A DNA stretch of 56,786 nucleotides, taken from NCBI GenBank assembly GCA_903893625.1, contig CAITND010000104.1:1-56786 (forward strand), given 5' to 3'. Numbering within the stretch: position 1 is the first letter of the stretch; every line of letters begins with the position of its first letter. Below, piece by piece: positions 9,125-18,346 of this stretch. The position numbers were made by a program, and so were the translations under genes. The notes beneath the pieces were generated by a model. The model saw only the letters and a program-made list of their open reading frames with translations, was not told the DNA's origin and did not search any database. Source of the DNA: an uncultured Oscillatoriales cyanobacterium (GTDB lineage Bacteria; Cyanobacteriota; Cyanobacteriia; Cyanobacteriales; Microcoleaceae).

Positions 9125-10330
9125 ATGATGATAGCACAGCAAAAAATTAAAGTTACCTGTATCTTTACTCATCCTATTCGTTGGGTTCCCTTTGAATTAG
9201 TAGCCAAATATATTGACAAGAATAAGTTTGACATTGATTATATCATTCTTAATCAAGGTGATCCCATGATCGCTTGTTTAAAATATCTTAATATTCGTCA
9301 TACGGTTACTTCCTTTCCTGACTATAGCAATACTCCAGAAATGGTCAAATTTCTCTATGAACATTTGATCAAAAATAAGACTGATATTGTTCACACCCAT
9401 TGGTTCGCGGGAAGTTTAACTGGAATGCAAGCCGCTTATTATGCCCAGGTTCCAGTCCGAATATTCACTAGAGAACACCCTTCAATTAAATACTATTCAC
9501 GCCATGCGGCTAGTAAACATCGTTTAATCTGGGAATGTGCCACTAATGTTATTGCTGTTACGAATAAAAGCAAAGAAGGCATGATAGAAGACGGCATACC
9601 TGAGAATAAGATCACAATTATACCAACGGGATTTGATGTCAGTGAATATGAGAATGTAGAAATTTCACGCATTGATCAATTGCGAGCTAAATATTTAGCA
9701 AATCACCAAGGCCCCGTCATTGGAGTGGCGGCGAGGTATGTCAGATGGAAAGGCGTTGAATACGTCATTGAAGCCTATAAAAAGGTTCTCGAAACTTATC
9801 CTAATGCAATCTTAGTCCTTTCAGGTACAGGAATTGATCGTACCAACCTAGAGGAAAAGATTAGTAAGGCACGCAAAGAAGATATTGTTGCTCCTCAATA
9901 CGATGATATTATCAGCATTACAGAAAAGTTATCGCAATTACCTAATCATAGTTATATTGAAATCCCTTTTGAAGCGGATCTTTTTGCCCTGTTCAAATTA
10001 TTTGATGTTTTTGTCCACGCGCCTACTGATTCTATTCAAGAGACGTTCGGCCAGGTGTATGTAGATGCTATGCTTTCCAAGATTCCATCGGTTATTACCC
10101 TTGCGGGTAGTGCTTTGGATCATGCTGTCCATCAAGAAAATGCCTGGGTTGTTGATTACAAGAATAGCGATCAAATTGCCCAAGGTATATTAACTCTCCT
10201 AAGCGATATACGCCTTCGAGAAAATATGATTAACAACGCTTTTCTCCGCGCTCAAAAATACGATATCAAGAATCACATCCAACAACTTGAGGAGTTTTAT
10301 ATCTGTGAGCTTCAAAACAGAAGGAAGTAA
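9125..10330 (+). CDS. Glycosyltransferase family 4 (GT-B)
   Basis: A 401-residue GT-B fold glycosyltransferase of the large GT4 family. The N-terminal acceptor domain shows HTHWFAGS, followed by AVTNKSKEGMI. The C-terminal donor domain opens with PVIGVAARYVRWKGVEYVI and carries the E-x7-E region around SIQETFGQVYVDAM, the usual nucleotide-sugar site. No membrane helix or signal peptide is seen, so it works at the inner face of the membrane or in the cytosol. Two consecutive ATGs (9125 and 9128) can both serve as start. It lies divergent from the GH13 gene and leads into the SnoaL-like and ABC transporter genes. Donor and acceptor are unknown. Confidence 0.9.
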   Translation: MMIAQQKIKVTCIFTHPIRWVPFELVAKYIDKNKFDIDYIILNQGDPMIACLKYLNIRHTVTSFPDYSNTPEMVKFLYEHLIKNKTDIVHTHWFAGSLTGMQAAYYAQVPVRIFTREHPSIKYYSRHAASKHRLIWECATNVIAVTNKSKEGMIEDGIPENKITIIPTGFDVSEYENVEISRIDQLRAKYLANHQGPVIGVAARYVRWKGVEYVIEAYKKVLETYPNAILVLSGTGIDRTNLEEKISKARKEDIVAPQYDDIISITEKLSQLPNHSYIEIPFEADLFALFKLFDVFVHAPTDSIQETFGQVYVDAMLSKIPSVITLAGSALDHAVHQENAWVVDYKNSDQIAQGILTLLSDIRLRENMINNAFLRAQKYDIKNHIQQLEEFYICELQNRRK

Positions 10331-10422
10331 TTGCTTTCAGAATATTATTACAAAAACTCTGTACACTGCTGAAACAAAATCTGTTATTATAGTTTGAAGT
10401 ATCTTGATTTAGAGGGAATTTT

Positions 10423-10830
10423 ATGAATGATTTAACCAATAAAGAAATTGTTGCGGGCTTTTTTGAAATCTATAACAATAAAGATTACCAAGCCATGTAC
10501 AGGTATTTTGTGCCTAACTATTACGATCATGGTTTACCCCAAGTCAGAAGTATTGAGGATGCGATCGTCATTTTAAAGCAAACTCACGCCAGTTTTCCCG
10601 ATATTCAAGTAACCATTGATGATCTGATTGAAGAAAATAATAAAGTTGTGTTTCGCGGTCGTTTTACAGCAACTCATTTAGGGGAATTTGTGGGTTTACC
10701 GCCTAGTAGATTGCGAGTGGAATTTGAAGCCTTAGAAATTTTCAAATTGGAAAATCAGAAAATCACAGAATCCTGGGGATATTGGCCGATGACTGACATT
10801 CTCAATCAAATTAATCAGCCTCTTGATTAA
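10423..10830 (+). CDS. SnoaL-like / ester cyclase (NTF2-fold) protein
   Basis: A 135-residue NTF2-fold protein of the SnoaL-like polyketide-cyclase/ester-cyclase group. Typical features are an N-terminal helix with FFEIYNNKDY, then NYYDHGLP, and the later strand FRGRFTATHLGEF followed by a G-x-P-P-S-type loop. In this family some members catalyse ring closure in polyketide pathways and many have no known activity. The ribosome binding site AGAGGGAA precedes the ATG closely. It runs into the ABC transporter gene, so the two are likely co-transcribed and may serve the same product. A catalytic role is an inference from context. Confidence 0.75.
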   Translation: MNDLTNKEIVAGFFEIYNNKDYQAMYRYFVPNYYDHGLPQVRSIEDAIVILKQTHASFPDIQVTIDDLIEENNKVVFRGRFTATHLGEFVGLPPSRLRVEFEALEIFKLENQKITESWGYWPMTDILNQINQPLD

Positions 10831-10864
10831 CAGTGTGATTCCAGTAAACAATATTGAAAAGCCC

Positions 10865-12688
10865 ATGGAAAATAAACCTTTAAAACCTAATTTTGTCTCA
10901 ACTTTTAATTTTATTTGGCATTACTGTTCTGAACACCGCTACGCTATTTTGGTTTTGCTGTTATTGATGACTGCTCAAACTGTTTTACAAGCTTTAGTCC
11001 CGGTTTTGACGGGGAAGTTGGTTAATAGTTTTAACAATTCCATAGAGACATGGACAGTACCCGTCTGGATATGTGCTTATCTAGGTGCAGCAAAACTAAT
11101 CTCTTATCTTTGCCGAATTTGTGCGGCTTCTGTATTGAGTAATACGGCTACACAAGTGATGAAGAAAATTTTCACTGAATCTTTCGATAAAGTCCAACAT
11201 TTCAGTACAGAATGGCATATTGATAATTTTTCGGGTGGTGTAATTAGAAATATTAGCCGGGGGATTTGGGGGTTTGACCAGTTAAGCAATACGTTCTGTA
11301 TGTCGATTTATCCTAGTATCTTGATGATGCTTTCTTTAATCGTTATTTTTTTCTGGAACGGTTTGTGGCTTGGTATGATTGGGGTTTTAGGTTTCGGACT
11401 TTTTTTATATCTTAATTATAATTTATCAACCCATTATTTAGCTCAAGGTTTTGAAGAATTCAACCAAGTAGACACGGATCTCAATGGCAGTCTATCTGAT
11501 GCGGTTATCTGTAACAGCGTAGTTAAGTTTTTTGCAACTGAAGAATATGAAAGCCAAAAATTCCGAGAAATAGCAGAGGAATGGCGAGTTAAAAGTCAGC
11601 GTGTTTGGTGGCGAATAGAAACTTCTTTTTCTGCCCAGAATCTTTTGCTTTGGGTGATGGAAGTTGTAATTATTGGTCTTTCTATTTGGTTATGGTTTAA
11701 AGGTCTTCGTACACCTGGGGATGTGATTACAATTTTGGCGAGTTTTCAGATGGCACAAGGTCAGATGACGACCGTTGGTAATGACCTTCGCCTACTACAA
11801 AAATCAATTATTGATCTAGAAGGATTGGTTAATTTAGATGAAATAGATGCCAAAATTTTAGACAGTCCAGAGGCAGTTGCTTTAGAAATTAAGCAAGGAG
11901 CGATTGCGTTTGATCAGGTAACTTTTAGTTATAAAAATCAGACAAAACCCATCTATGAGAATTTGTCTGTCACCATTGCTGGGGGTGAAAAAGTGGCTCT
12001 AGTTGGACATTCTGGAAGTGGCAAAAGCACCTTTGTGAAATTAATCCAGCGTCTCTATGATATCGAGAGGGGCCAGATCACGATTGATGATCAAAATATT
12101 CAGAATATCACCAAGCAAAGTTTACGCGCTGCGATCGCCGTAGTTCCCCAAGAGCCGATTCTATTTCATCGCTCAATTGCGGAAAATATTGGTTATGCTA
12201 AACCAGATGCTACAAGGGATGAAATTGAACAAGCTGCCCGCCAAGCTTATGCTCACGACTTCATTATCGGCTTACCTGATGGTTATGATACCCAGGTTGG
12301 TGAGCGTGGAACTAAACTTTCCGGGGGTGAACGTCAACGGATTGCGATCGCTCGTGCCATTCTGATTAATACTCCCATTCTCGTCCTCGATGAAGCCACC
12401 AGTAGTTTAGATTCTGTGTCAGAAATTCTGATTCAGAAGGCGCTTGATAACCTCATGACCGGACGTACAACTATTATTATTGCCCACAGATTATCGACAA
12501 TTCAAGCCGCTGACCGGATTCTGGTTTTTTCTCAGGGTAAAATCATTGAGGAAGGTAGTCAAGAAACCTTACTGGCTAATTTTGATAGCCATTATCGCAT
12601 CATCTATTCCCTACAATCCAATGGTTTTCTGCAAGAAACAATGGCAGATTATGATAGCAAAGTTGAGCAACAATTATTAGCACATTAA
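10865..12688 (+). CDS. ABC exporter, fused permease and ATPase (MsbA-like)
   Basis: A half-transporter of about 607 residues, expected to act as a dimer exporting a lipid, glycolipid or small molecule. The N-terminal half has about six hydrophobic helices (ABC type-1 exporter domain). The C-terminal half has all ATPase motifs: Walker A GHSGSGKST, Q-loop VPQEP, signature LSGGE, Walker B ILVLDEATSSLD and switch IAHRLST. The frame continues upstream to a TTG at 10823 that overlaps the end of the SnoaL-like gene. I prefer the ATG at 10865, but the start is not certain because no strong ribosome binding site is present. Its position after glycosyltransferase and cyclase-like genes suggests export of the locus product. 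Confidence 0.92.
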   Translation: MENKPLKPNFVSTFNFIWHYCSEHRYAILVLLLLMTAQTVLQALVPVLTGKLVNSFNNSIETWTVPVWICAYLGAAKLISYLCRICAASVLSNTATQVMKKIFTESFDKVQHFSTEWHIDNFSGGVIRNISRGIWGFDQLSNTFCMSIYPSILMMLSLIVIFFWNGLWLGMIGVLGFGLFLYLNYNLSTHYLAQGFEEFNQVDTDLNGSLSDAVICNSVVKFFATEEYESQKFREIAEEWRVKSQRVWWRIETSFSAQNLLLWVMEVVIIGLSIWLWFKGLRTPGDVITILASFQMAQGQMTTVGNDLRLLQKSIIDLEGLVNLDEIDAKILDSPEAVALEIKQGAIAFDQVTFSYKNQTKPIYENLSVTIAGGEKVALVGHSGSGKSTFVKLIQRLYDIERGQITIDDQNIQNITKQSLRAAIAVVPQEPILFHRSIAENIGYAKPDATRDEIEQAARQAYAHDFIIGLPDGYDTQVGERGTKLSGGERQRIAIARAILINTPILVLDEATSSLDSVSEILIQKALDNLMTGRTTIIIAHRLSTIQAADRILVFSQGKIIEEGSQETLLANFDSHYRIIYSLQSNGFLQETMADYDSKVEQQLLAH

Positions 12689-12711
12689 GTCCGAATGAGA
12701 TCAGTATTAAT

Positions 12712-12756
12712 AACTCCGCCTCCAACCTGGACGGTAATGCTAGATTGGAGGGAGTT
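12712..12756. terminator. Likely bidirectional terminator
   Basis: An interrupted stem AACTC-cg-CCTCCAA pairs with TTGGAGG-GAGTT across a 19-base loop. It lies in the short gap between two convergent genes, where a shared terminator is expected. There is no long T-run, so the call rests mainly on stem and position. Confidence 0.5.
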
Positions 12757-12768
12757 AACAGATATGAC

Positions 12769-13368
12769 CTATTGAAACCGAACGGAAATAGAAGGAGGAA
12801 TCCCTAATTTGATATCAACAATGATATCTTTAAAGAGCGAAATATAAGCACTTTCAAGTTTATCATTACATTTTTTTGCTAACAAGATAGCATTGAGAAC
12901 AGCTATCAGCAGTTTATTATTTTTGTTGTCTGACTTAATCTGTTCAATCATCTCATTTTTGATATTATCAATCGATCCTCGCAAAGAAGTTTTAATTTGT
13001 GGCAAGACTCCGGCTTCAATACTAAAACCCTCTACTTTCAATCCTAATTGTTCTGCATAAGGGAGAAATTTTTGATATTCCTCAAGGATTAGATTAATTT
13101 TTTCTTGGGCGACAGCAGCCATTTCTGTTGTCTGTTCTTGAACCTGATCTATAACTTTGCCTTGAATTTGTAGGGCTTGTTCAGAGATATTTTGAACCGC
13201 TTTTACTTGATTTTTATTTAAAAAATAAACCAGTAAAACCAGAATGACTACAACCACGATAAATAGCCAGTTAGACGAGATAGATGAGGGCAAAGCATCT
13301 AATTGACTTAAAACCGGGGGTAAATTAGCAACAGAGAAGATGGGAGAGAGGAATTCAATAGGTGTCAT
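12769..13368 (-). CDS. Single-pass membrane protein with helical cytoplasmic domain, unknown
   Basis: A 199-residue protein I do not recognise. It has a hydrophobic helix at about residues 34-51 (WLFIVVVVILVLLVYFL) followed by basic NKNQVK, then a long helical, glutamine/glutamate-rich stretch (about 55-145) that looks like a coiled coil or four-helix bundle. A second weakly hydrophobic helix, LLIAVLNAILLAK, precedes the conserved-looking end SAYISLFKDIIVDIKLG. The charge pattern suggests N-terminus out, C-terminal domain in the cytoplasm. It stands alone between convergent genes. No enzyme motif is visible. Confidence 0.7.
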   Translation of the reverse strand: MTPIEFLSPIFSVANLPPVLSQLDALPSSISSNWLFIVVVVILVLLVYFLNKNQVKAVQNISEQALQIQGKVIDQVQEQTTEMAAVAQEKINLILEEYQKFLPYAEQLGLKVEGFSIEAGVLPQIKTSLRGSIDNIKNEMIEQIKSDNKNNKLLIAVLNAILLAKKCNDKLESAYISLFKDIIVDIKLGIPPSISVRFQ

Positions 13369-13505
13369 TGTCTTGTCTTTAAGTGCCTATGGTTTAAGGG
13401 TCTGATTTGCTACAAATAGAATTTTAGCATATAATCAAAAAAACGTAAACTAGGTGATTTCCTTCTTGTTTGGGTTAATCCTTCGGGTCAAGGGGATGAG
13501 AAAAG

Positions 13506-14453
13506 TTAAAAATGATCATCAATGAGATATTTTAAACCGAAACTAGAAGCATAAACAATTTCTTTTTTATCTTTTTGTCCGGGTAAAATACCCTCATACA
13601 GTAAATTTTCTGCTTCAGTTTTATTGCTTAAACGGACAAAACTTAAATGTTCTTCCCAATCATTGGATTCAAAATGATTTTCATCTATCCCCGTATTCAC
13701 AACAAAAACTAAATCAGTTTCACTGGTAAACGGATCTCCCGCCATCCCAATTAAACGAGTATTACTATCATCTAATTGTAGATCAATTCTCGCTTCTTCT
13801 TTTAATTCTCGTTGAGCATCTTGATAAAAATTAATCTGCTCAATTTGTTCGTTAAATGTCGCCAAACCTGCTACAAAATTCAATAACCCAGGACGATCAA
13901 TATTTCCAGCACGTTCCCCAATATAAACCGTACCTTGTACAGTAATTGGAATCACAGTAACAGCTAAAGCCCTAGCAAAATAAACAAAGGGATCTTGATA
14001 AACTTGTAATCCCTTAAGCATTAATTTTAACGCTTCTAGTTTAGACCGAGAACAGTCTTGATGATACCGGGGATAAGTAGTTGGCCCCACTTCTAAGATT
14101 AGACTTTCTTCTTCTCGTTTCCAATAATCCGCAATCTCACCTCCTGACCAACGAATTTTACGATCATCGTAATCATTTTGGTTACTTCCATCAGTGATTA
14201 TACCGTTGAGAATTTGAGGGTTAATTACCTGTTTTAGATAGGTGTAAAAATCCGTATCAATGGGTTCTCCCTCTAAATTTTGCGGGCCATAACCTGTTTT
14301 TATCTGAATTTGAGTGACATTTTCTACTTGTTGCGGTGTTACCCAATCAATAAAATTTTGATCATTGATTAAGGCTTTAGCCAGGTTTTCTCCTTGAGGA
14401 ATCAACATTAATTGAGTAACAACCGTATCTAAATATTGAAGATAATCCCTCAT
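13506..14453 (-). CDS. Divergent Nudix-like hydrolase
   Basis: A 315-residue protein whose middle part resembles a Nudix domain. A strand region ITVQGTVYIGERAG is followed by GLATFNE, a helix, and REL-KEEARI, which matches the REUxEE core of the Nudix box. The spacing between the box glycine segment and RE is longer than canonical and the glycine after EE is an alanine, so this is a divergent member. Nudix enzymes hydrolyse nucleoside diphosphates linked to other groups, such as NDP-sugars. The first 150 residues match nothing I know. The start ATG overlaps the stop of the upstream aminotransferase (ATGA), so the two are translationally coupled, which suggests sugar-nucleotide metabolism. Confidence 0.6.
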   Translation of the reverse strand: MRDYLQYLDTVVTQLMLIPQGENLAKALINDQNFIDWVTPQQVENVTQIQIKTGYGPQNLEGEPIDTDFYTYLKQVINPQILNGIITDGSNQNDYDDRKIRWSGGEIADYWKREEESLILEVGPTTYPRYHQDCSRSKLEALKLMLKGLQVYQDPFVYFARALAVTVIPITVQGTVYIGERAGNIDRPGLLNFVAGLATFNEQIEQINFYQDAQRELKEEARIDLQLDDSNTRLIGMAGDPFTSETDLVFVVNTGIDENHFESNDWEEHLSFVRLSNKTEAENLLYEGILPGQKDKKEIVYASSFGLKYLIDDHF

Positions 14454-15559
14454 AATGCCGAATAAAATTGACGGATATTTTCAATTACATAATCTTGTTC
14501 TTCCGGTTTTAACCCATAGGCTGAAGGTAAAGAAATCCCCCGTTCATAAGCTTGGGTACTCACTGGATAATTTTTCTCAGTATCAAACCAATCTTGATCT
14601 TGATAACAGGGTTGTAAATGTAATGGACAGAAAAATCGCCGAGTTTGAATCCCATTTTCAGCTAAATAATCTGCTAATTCAGCCCGATGATCGGTATAAC
14701 ATGAAGTAAACCAATGAACGGGTTCACAACGATGATCAATCGGCGTGATTTGCAGTTCAGGAATGTCTTTTAGTCCGGCTGCATAGTGATCATAAATTTC
14801 TTGTTTGCGTTGAATAATGGCGGGTAATTTCTGCAACTGAGCAACTCCAATTGCAGATTGCATTTCCGTAATCGAAAAGTTAAAGCCAATATGTTCATGT
14901 ACAAACGTTCCACGATGATCTCGACCGTGATTTTTGAGGCGACGACAACTTTGAGCAATAGTATCACTGTTGGTTAAAATAATACCTCCTTCACCACAGG
15001 TAATCGTTTTATTACCATAAAAAGAAATAGCACTTACATCTCCTCGAAGTCCTACATGATCCCCTTTAAAATTCACCCCAATAGATTGAGCCGCATCTTC
15101 AATAACTTTTAAATTATGGTGAATGGCAAACTCAATAATTTTTTCCATGTCGGCACTCTGTCCATACAAATGAACGGGCATAATGGCTTTTGTTCGTTCT
15201 GTAATTAAAGATTCAGCTTCTTCAACATTTATACCCAAGTTATCTTTTTCTACATCACAAAATATGGGTATTGCTCCTGCCATAATCACTGCATTAGAAG
15301 AAGCAACAAAAGTCAAATCAGGAACAATAACTTCATCCCCAAAACCAATCCCTAATGCTTTTAATCCACAGTATAATGCTGTTGTCCCATTGGATGTAGC
15401 GATCGCATATTTTGCTCCCGTTAAGCTTTTAATCCCCGCTTCAAATTCTTGGGTTAATTTATGTTCTGTCAGGTAAGTAGATTCAATAACACGCTTGAGT
15501 TGTTCTAGTTCACTCTCATCAATCCAAGGTTCAATTTGAACAATTTTGGGTTTAGCCAT
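14450..15559 (-). CDS. DegT/DnrJ/EryC1/StrS PLP aminotransferase
   Basis: A PLP-dependent aminotransferase of about 369 residues, of the type that makes amino sugars from keto-deoxy NDP-sugars. Seen from the preferred start MAKPKIV: SNGTTAL (56-62) for phosphate binding, D155 in VIEDAAQS, and the Schiff-base lysine K184 in SFYGNKTITCGEGG. The frame opens further upstream to 15616, but the extra 19 residues (MLKLSLIVGKIKFYNLIKI) are unlike family N-termini, so the ATG at 15559 is chosen. It is coupled by a 4-bp overlap to the Nudix-like gene. The NDP-sugar substrate is unknown and no sugar dehydratase is seen nearby. Confidence 0.92.
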   Translation of the reverse strand: MAKPKIVQIEPWIDESELEQLKRVIESTYLTEHKLTQEFEAGIKSLTGAKYAIATSNGTTALYCGLKALGIGFGDEVIVPDLTFVASSNAVIMAGAIPIFCDVEKDNLGINVEEAESLITERTKAIMPVHLYGQSADMEKIIEFAIHHNLKVIEDAAQSIGVNFKGDHVGLRGDVSAISFYGNKTITCGEGGIILTNSDTIAQSCRRLKNHGRDHRGTFVHEHIGFNFSITEMQSAIGVAQLQKLPAIIQRKQEIYDHYAAGLKDIPELQITPIDHRCEPVHWFTSCYTDHRAELADYLAENGIQTRRFFCPLHLQPCYQDQDWFDTEKNYPVSTQAYERGISLPSAYGLKPEEQDYVIENIRQFYSAL

Positions 15560-15754
15560 AATTTTAATTAGGTTATAAAATTTTATTTTTCCAACAATTA
15601 GGGACAATTTTAACACATATATTACTTTTTGTTAACCTAATCAGGGTGGGTGAGAGGATCTAGCCTAGAATTGAACAACATTATCCCAGTCTCAGCCATA
15701 CTAGGAGTTTTAATCAAAAGGGAGTCAGGAGGAAAAGTTGGGTAGAAAAGCCGA

Positions 15755-16321
15755 TTAATCTGCTGAAATGATTGCTGCAACTGGAATCTGGATATCTGCA
15801 AAGGCTAGGGGTGTCACTTCACCTTCCGTTAAGGTGATTTTGGAGCCATATTCACCATCACGGGGGTCACGATAAATGATCAGTTCCCGACGCTGTAAGT
15901 TAACTAACCAATATTCGGAGATTCCAGCTTCAGCATAGATGTGATATTTCACTGTTGAGTCTTTTTCTAAGCTGGAGTGGGAATATTCTATCACCCAGAA
16001 AATATTTTCAGGATATGGATGATGGCTGAGATATTCCCGCCCCAAACGTTCCACAATAGCGATATCGGGTTCGGGTTCGGAGTCGTTGGGGAGGGTGATG
16101 GGTTTAGCTGGGCTGACTAAAGCGCGATCGCCAAGTATCCGCATGAGGTACTCGCCAGCAGTTCGACTATAGTAGGCGTGGGGTTCTCCTTCTGGGGACA
16201 TTTGAACAATTTCTCCATGCAGTAGTTCAACGGGGCGCTCGTCGAGTAGACCCATTTCGACAATGCGGTGATAGTCGTCTAGTTTCCATTTTGCGATCAA
16301 TATAGTCATCTTCATCAACAA
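15755..16321 (-). CDS. Uma2 family protein (DUF820, PD-(D/E)xK nuclease fold)
   Basis: A 188-residue Uma2/DUF820 protein, a family vastly expanded in cyanobacteria, with a restriction-endonuclease-like fold and no settled biological role. The family core is visible: RPVELLHGEIVQMSPEG, then EPEPDIAIVE with the active-site aspartate, WVIEYS with the glutamate, and KYHIYAEAGISEYWLVN with the lysine. An ATG at the third codon (MTILIAKWKL is at codon 5) could also serve as start. It is one of three members in this window and sits just downstream of the BstXI-like R-M operon; no functional link is shown. Confidence 0.9.
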   Translation of the reverse strand: MLMKMTILIAKWKLDDYHRIVEMGLLDERPVELLHGEIVQMSPEGEPHAYYSRTAGEYLMRILGDRALVSPAKPITLPNDSEPEPDIAIVERLGREYLSHHPYPENIFWVIEYSHSSLEKDSTVKYHIYAEAGISEYWLVNLQRRELIIYRDPRDGEYGSKITLTEGEVTPLAFADIQIPVAAIISAD

Positions 16322-16424
16322 TTAGGAGTGGGTATTTATAAGATAGCGGATTAGGGTGCGATCGCTTGTTCAACTAAACTTTAGTTGCAGATTTTCAGAG
16401 TAAGCTTCCCTGTGTTTTTATAAT

Positions 16425-17633
16425 TTACAAATCCTCGTCGTCTTCATCTTCCAACTCTTCATCCAAATCAGCCTGTTGAGGAGGAGCATCTTCTGCCTTA
16501 TCTTCACTAATTCGTATCCAAACAGATCCCAAGGGAGAGCGAATAATCCCATGATCGTCACTAATCCAGCCAAAGGTTTCAATGCCTTCAGGTCTGATGA
16601 TACCAACTTTTAAATCTAATTCAATGAGTTCAGCGAGTGAGCGACATCGCCTCTGTCCTAAACGAGTATTACAAGAATGATGTCCCCAAGCAACATTAGA
16701 CGGAATATGTGTGATCTGATCATATACAAGTGGCTCAATATGAAATAGATTTACAATTGTTGAGCGAATAGCTCCCTCAACCTGTCCGGCAGCATTTCCA
16801 GAACTAAGATCATCTTCGTATGTTGCTGAGGCATGAAGCTCTTGATATCCTATGAAGCGAAGGCACAAGGGACAAGTTGATAGACCATGCCTGATTACGC
16901 CTTTGTACTCATAATTAGACACATCAAGTAAATTTTCTTGATGTAAAATTGCTTGTAGATGTTCTGCTTGGGTAGTCACATAAGGACTGCCTACAGTTTG
17001 GGTGATTAACCAAGCTAATACACATTTACAGAGATAATTCGTTTCCTGATCGGCATATTCTGGAGCAAACATTCCTTGTACGGCTCCTTCTTTGCGCTCC
17101 TTCTTACCACCCAACTTTGGAATTCGTAAAACATAATGACCAACATCTCGAACATCTCTACCTCGTTTTTTTGAAGGCTTACCATTTTTTTCGAGATGGC
17201 AAACGCTCCAAGTTTGTAAAGGAGGAAAACTTTCTAATCCTCGATGTGTTCTATATAAAACAAAAGCATTCTGTCCAACAACAATCGAGGATTCTTTCCC
17301 TGTTATAAAGCTTAGTTTTGGAACACCAGCAGATTCAAAATATTGTTCTGGATAGAGGCGAATCACATATCCGTCTTTGTATTCCTGCAAAGGAGCACTT
17401 GACCATCGTTCATAGGGTATTATCACTCGATTACTACGAACGACATGATTTTGATATGCTCCTTTAGCTCCACCGCGAGGAGTCGCAAACCCAGCTTTAT
17501 CTAATTTATTCTTATCCTTCTCCTCCATAAAACTCCAAGCTGAGGTTGGATAAGGATTGTGTTCTCCTGAATGTCCTGAAAATAAGCGACAGCCATCAGT
17601 ACCACAAAGTTTTGGCAGACTCGATAAAATCAT
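16425..17633 (-). CDS. BstXI-like type II restriction endonuclease with HNH-type motif
   Basis: A 402-residue protein that I recognise as resembling the BstXI restriction endonuclease (recognition CCANNNNNNTGG), notably in the N-terminal part with GFATPRGGAKGAYQNHVVRS (49-67). A likely HNH-type metal/nuclease module is seen: CPLC (254-257), NLFHIEPL with H298, and WGHHSCN (316-322) followed by GQRRC. The last 25 residues are very acidic (ending EDEDDEDL), an unusual tail. The gene follows the specificity gene with a 4-bp ATGA overlap and ends the operon. It should cleave unmodified DNA at the site protected by the upstream methyltransferase. The actual site is not known. Confidence 0.8.
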   Translation of the reverse strand: MILSSLPKLCGTDGCRLFSGHSGEHNPYPTSAWSFMEEKDKNKLDKAGFATPRGGAKGAYQNHVVRSNRVIIPYERWSSAPLQEYKDGYVIRLYPEQYFESAGVPKLSFITGKESSIVVGQNAFVLYRTHRGLESFPPLQTWSVCHLEKNGKPSKKRGRDVRDVGHYVLRIPKLGGKKERKEGAVQGMFAPEYADQETNYLCKCVLAWLITQTVGSPYVTTQAEHLQAILHQENLLDVSNYEYKGVIRHGLSTCPLCLRFIGYQELHASATYEDDLSSGNAAGQVEGAIRSTIVNLFHIEPLVYDQITHIPSNVAWGHHSCNTRLGQRRCRSLAELIELDLKVGIIRPEGIETFGWISDDHGIIRSPLGSVWIRISEDKAEDAPPQQADLDEELEDEDDEDL

Positions 17634-18346
17634 ATTAAAACCTCTGTAAATCTAGCGGAAACCTTTGAAACATCTAACTCACCAGATAAAAGCTTTGGCA
17701 AGATAGCATCTCGAATCATACGCAGTCTGCGGTTTTGTTCCTGCATCCTGATCATCTGTTCAGGCGTAGTCATAGACTGCTCAAGGGGAAGCCCAAGCAG
17801 TGAAACATATTGTATAGCACTAATAACACTCAGAATAGCGTCTTGCTCTTCTAAAGTAGGAACTGCAAGATGTAACTCAAACAAATCTGATTTATATAAT
17901 TCTGGATAAGTTGAGCCATTAGCGATCATATTCAAGTAGACTTTATTGGCTTTAAACCAATAAGCTAAGTAAAGAGGTCGCAGTTTAGAACCACACTGAA
18001 AATTCAGAAACCCTTGATTAGTTGACATGGGAACTGCATTGATAGCAACAGCACCAACCGGAGCGCGTTTTGTTAACATTACTGTCCCCGTTGGTAACAG
18101 TTTTGCTGCACTACTCGTTAGTCCTTTCGGTGTAATTTTTCTTTCGGTGTCAGAAACGTAGATTGTATCTATAAAATTGGTTATTTCTTTTGGAGTTAAC
18201 CAAGGAGTTTCACCATCCCAATTTTCTTCATTCTTAGTGCTAGGTGTGCCTCCGCTATCAACATGGGTTATTAATTCACTTTCTAGGTTTGGTTCCAGAG
18301 TAGTATGCAGCCAATGACTAGGACATTTTAGAAGAGGTTCAGCCAT
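17630..18346 (-). CDS. Half-size HsdS-like specificity subunit (single target-recognition domain)
   Basis: A 238-residue HsdS-family protein. Ordinary type I HsdS proteins are about twice this long with two target-recognition domains; this one has one such domain (about residues 20-165) and one coiled-coil conserved region (about 165-228: [14 protein letters not shown], later [14 protein letters not shown]). Family knowledge says single-domain S subunits work as dimers and read palindromic split sites. It overlaps the methyltransferase gene by 8 bp and the endonuclease gene by 4 bp, so it is translated as part of one operon. It is expected to guide the HsdM-like methyltransferase, as described for the BstXI system. 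Confidence 0.88.
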   Translation of the reverse strand: MAEPLLKCPSHWLHTTLEPNLESELITHVDSGGTPSTKNEENWDGETPWLTPKEITNFIDTIYVSDTERKITPKGLTSSAAKLLPTGTVMLTKRAPVGAVAINAVPMSTNQGFLNFQCGSKLRPLYLAYWFKANKVYLNMIANGSTYPELYKSDLFELHLAVPTLEEQDAILSVISAIQYVSLLGLPLEQSMTTPEQMIRMQEQNRRLRMIRDAILPKLLSGELDVSKVSARFTEVLI

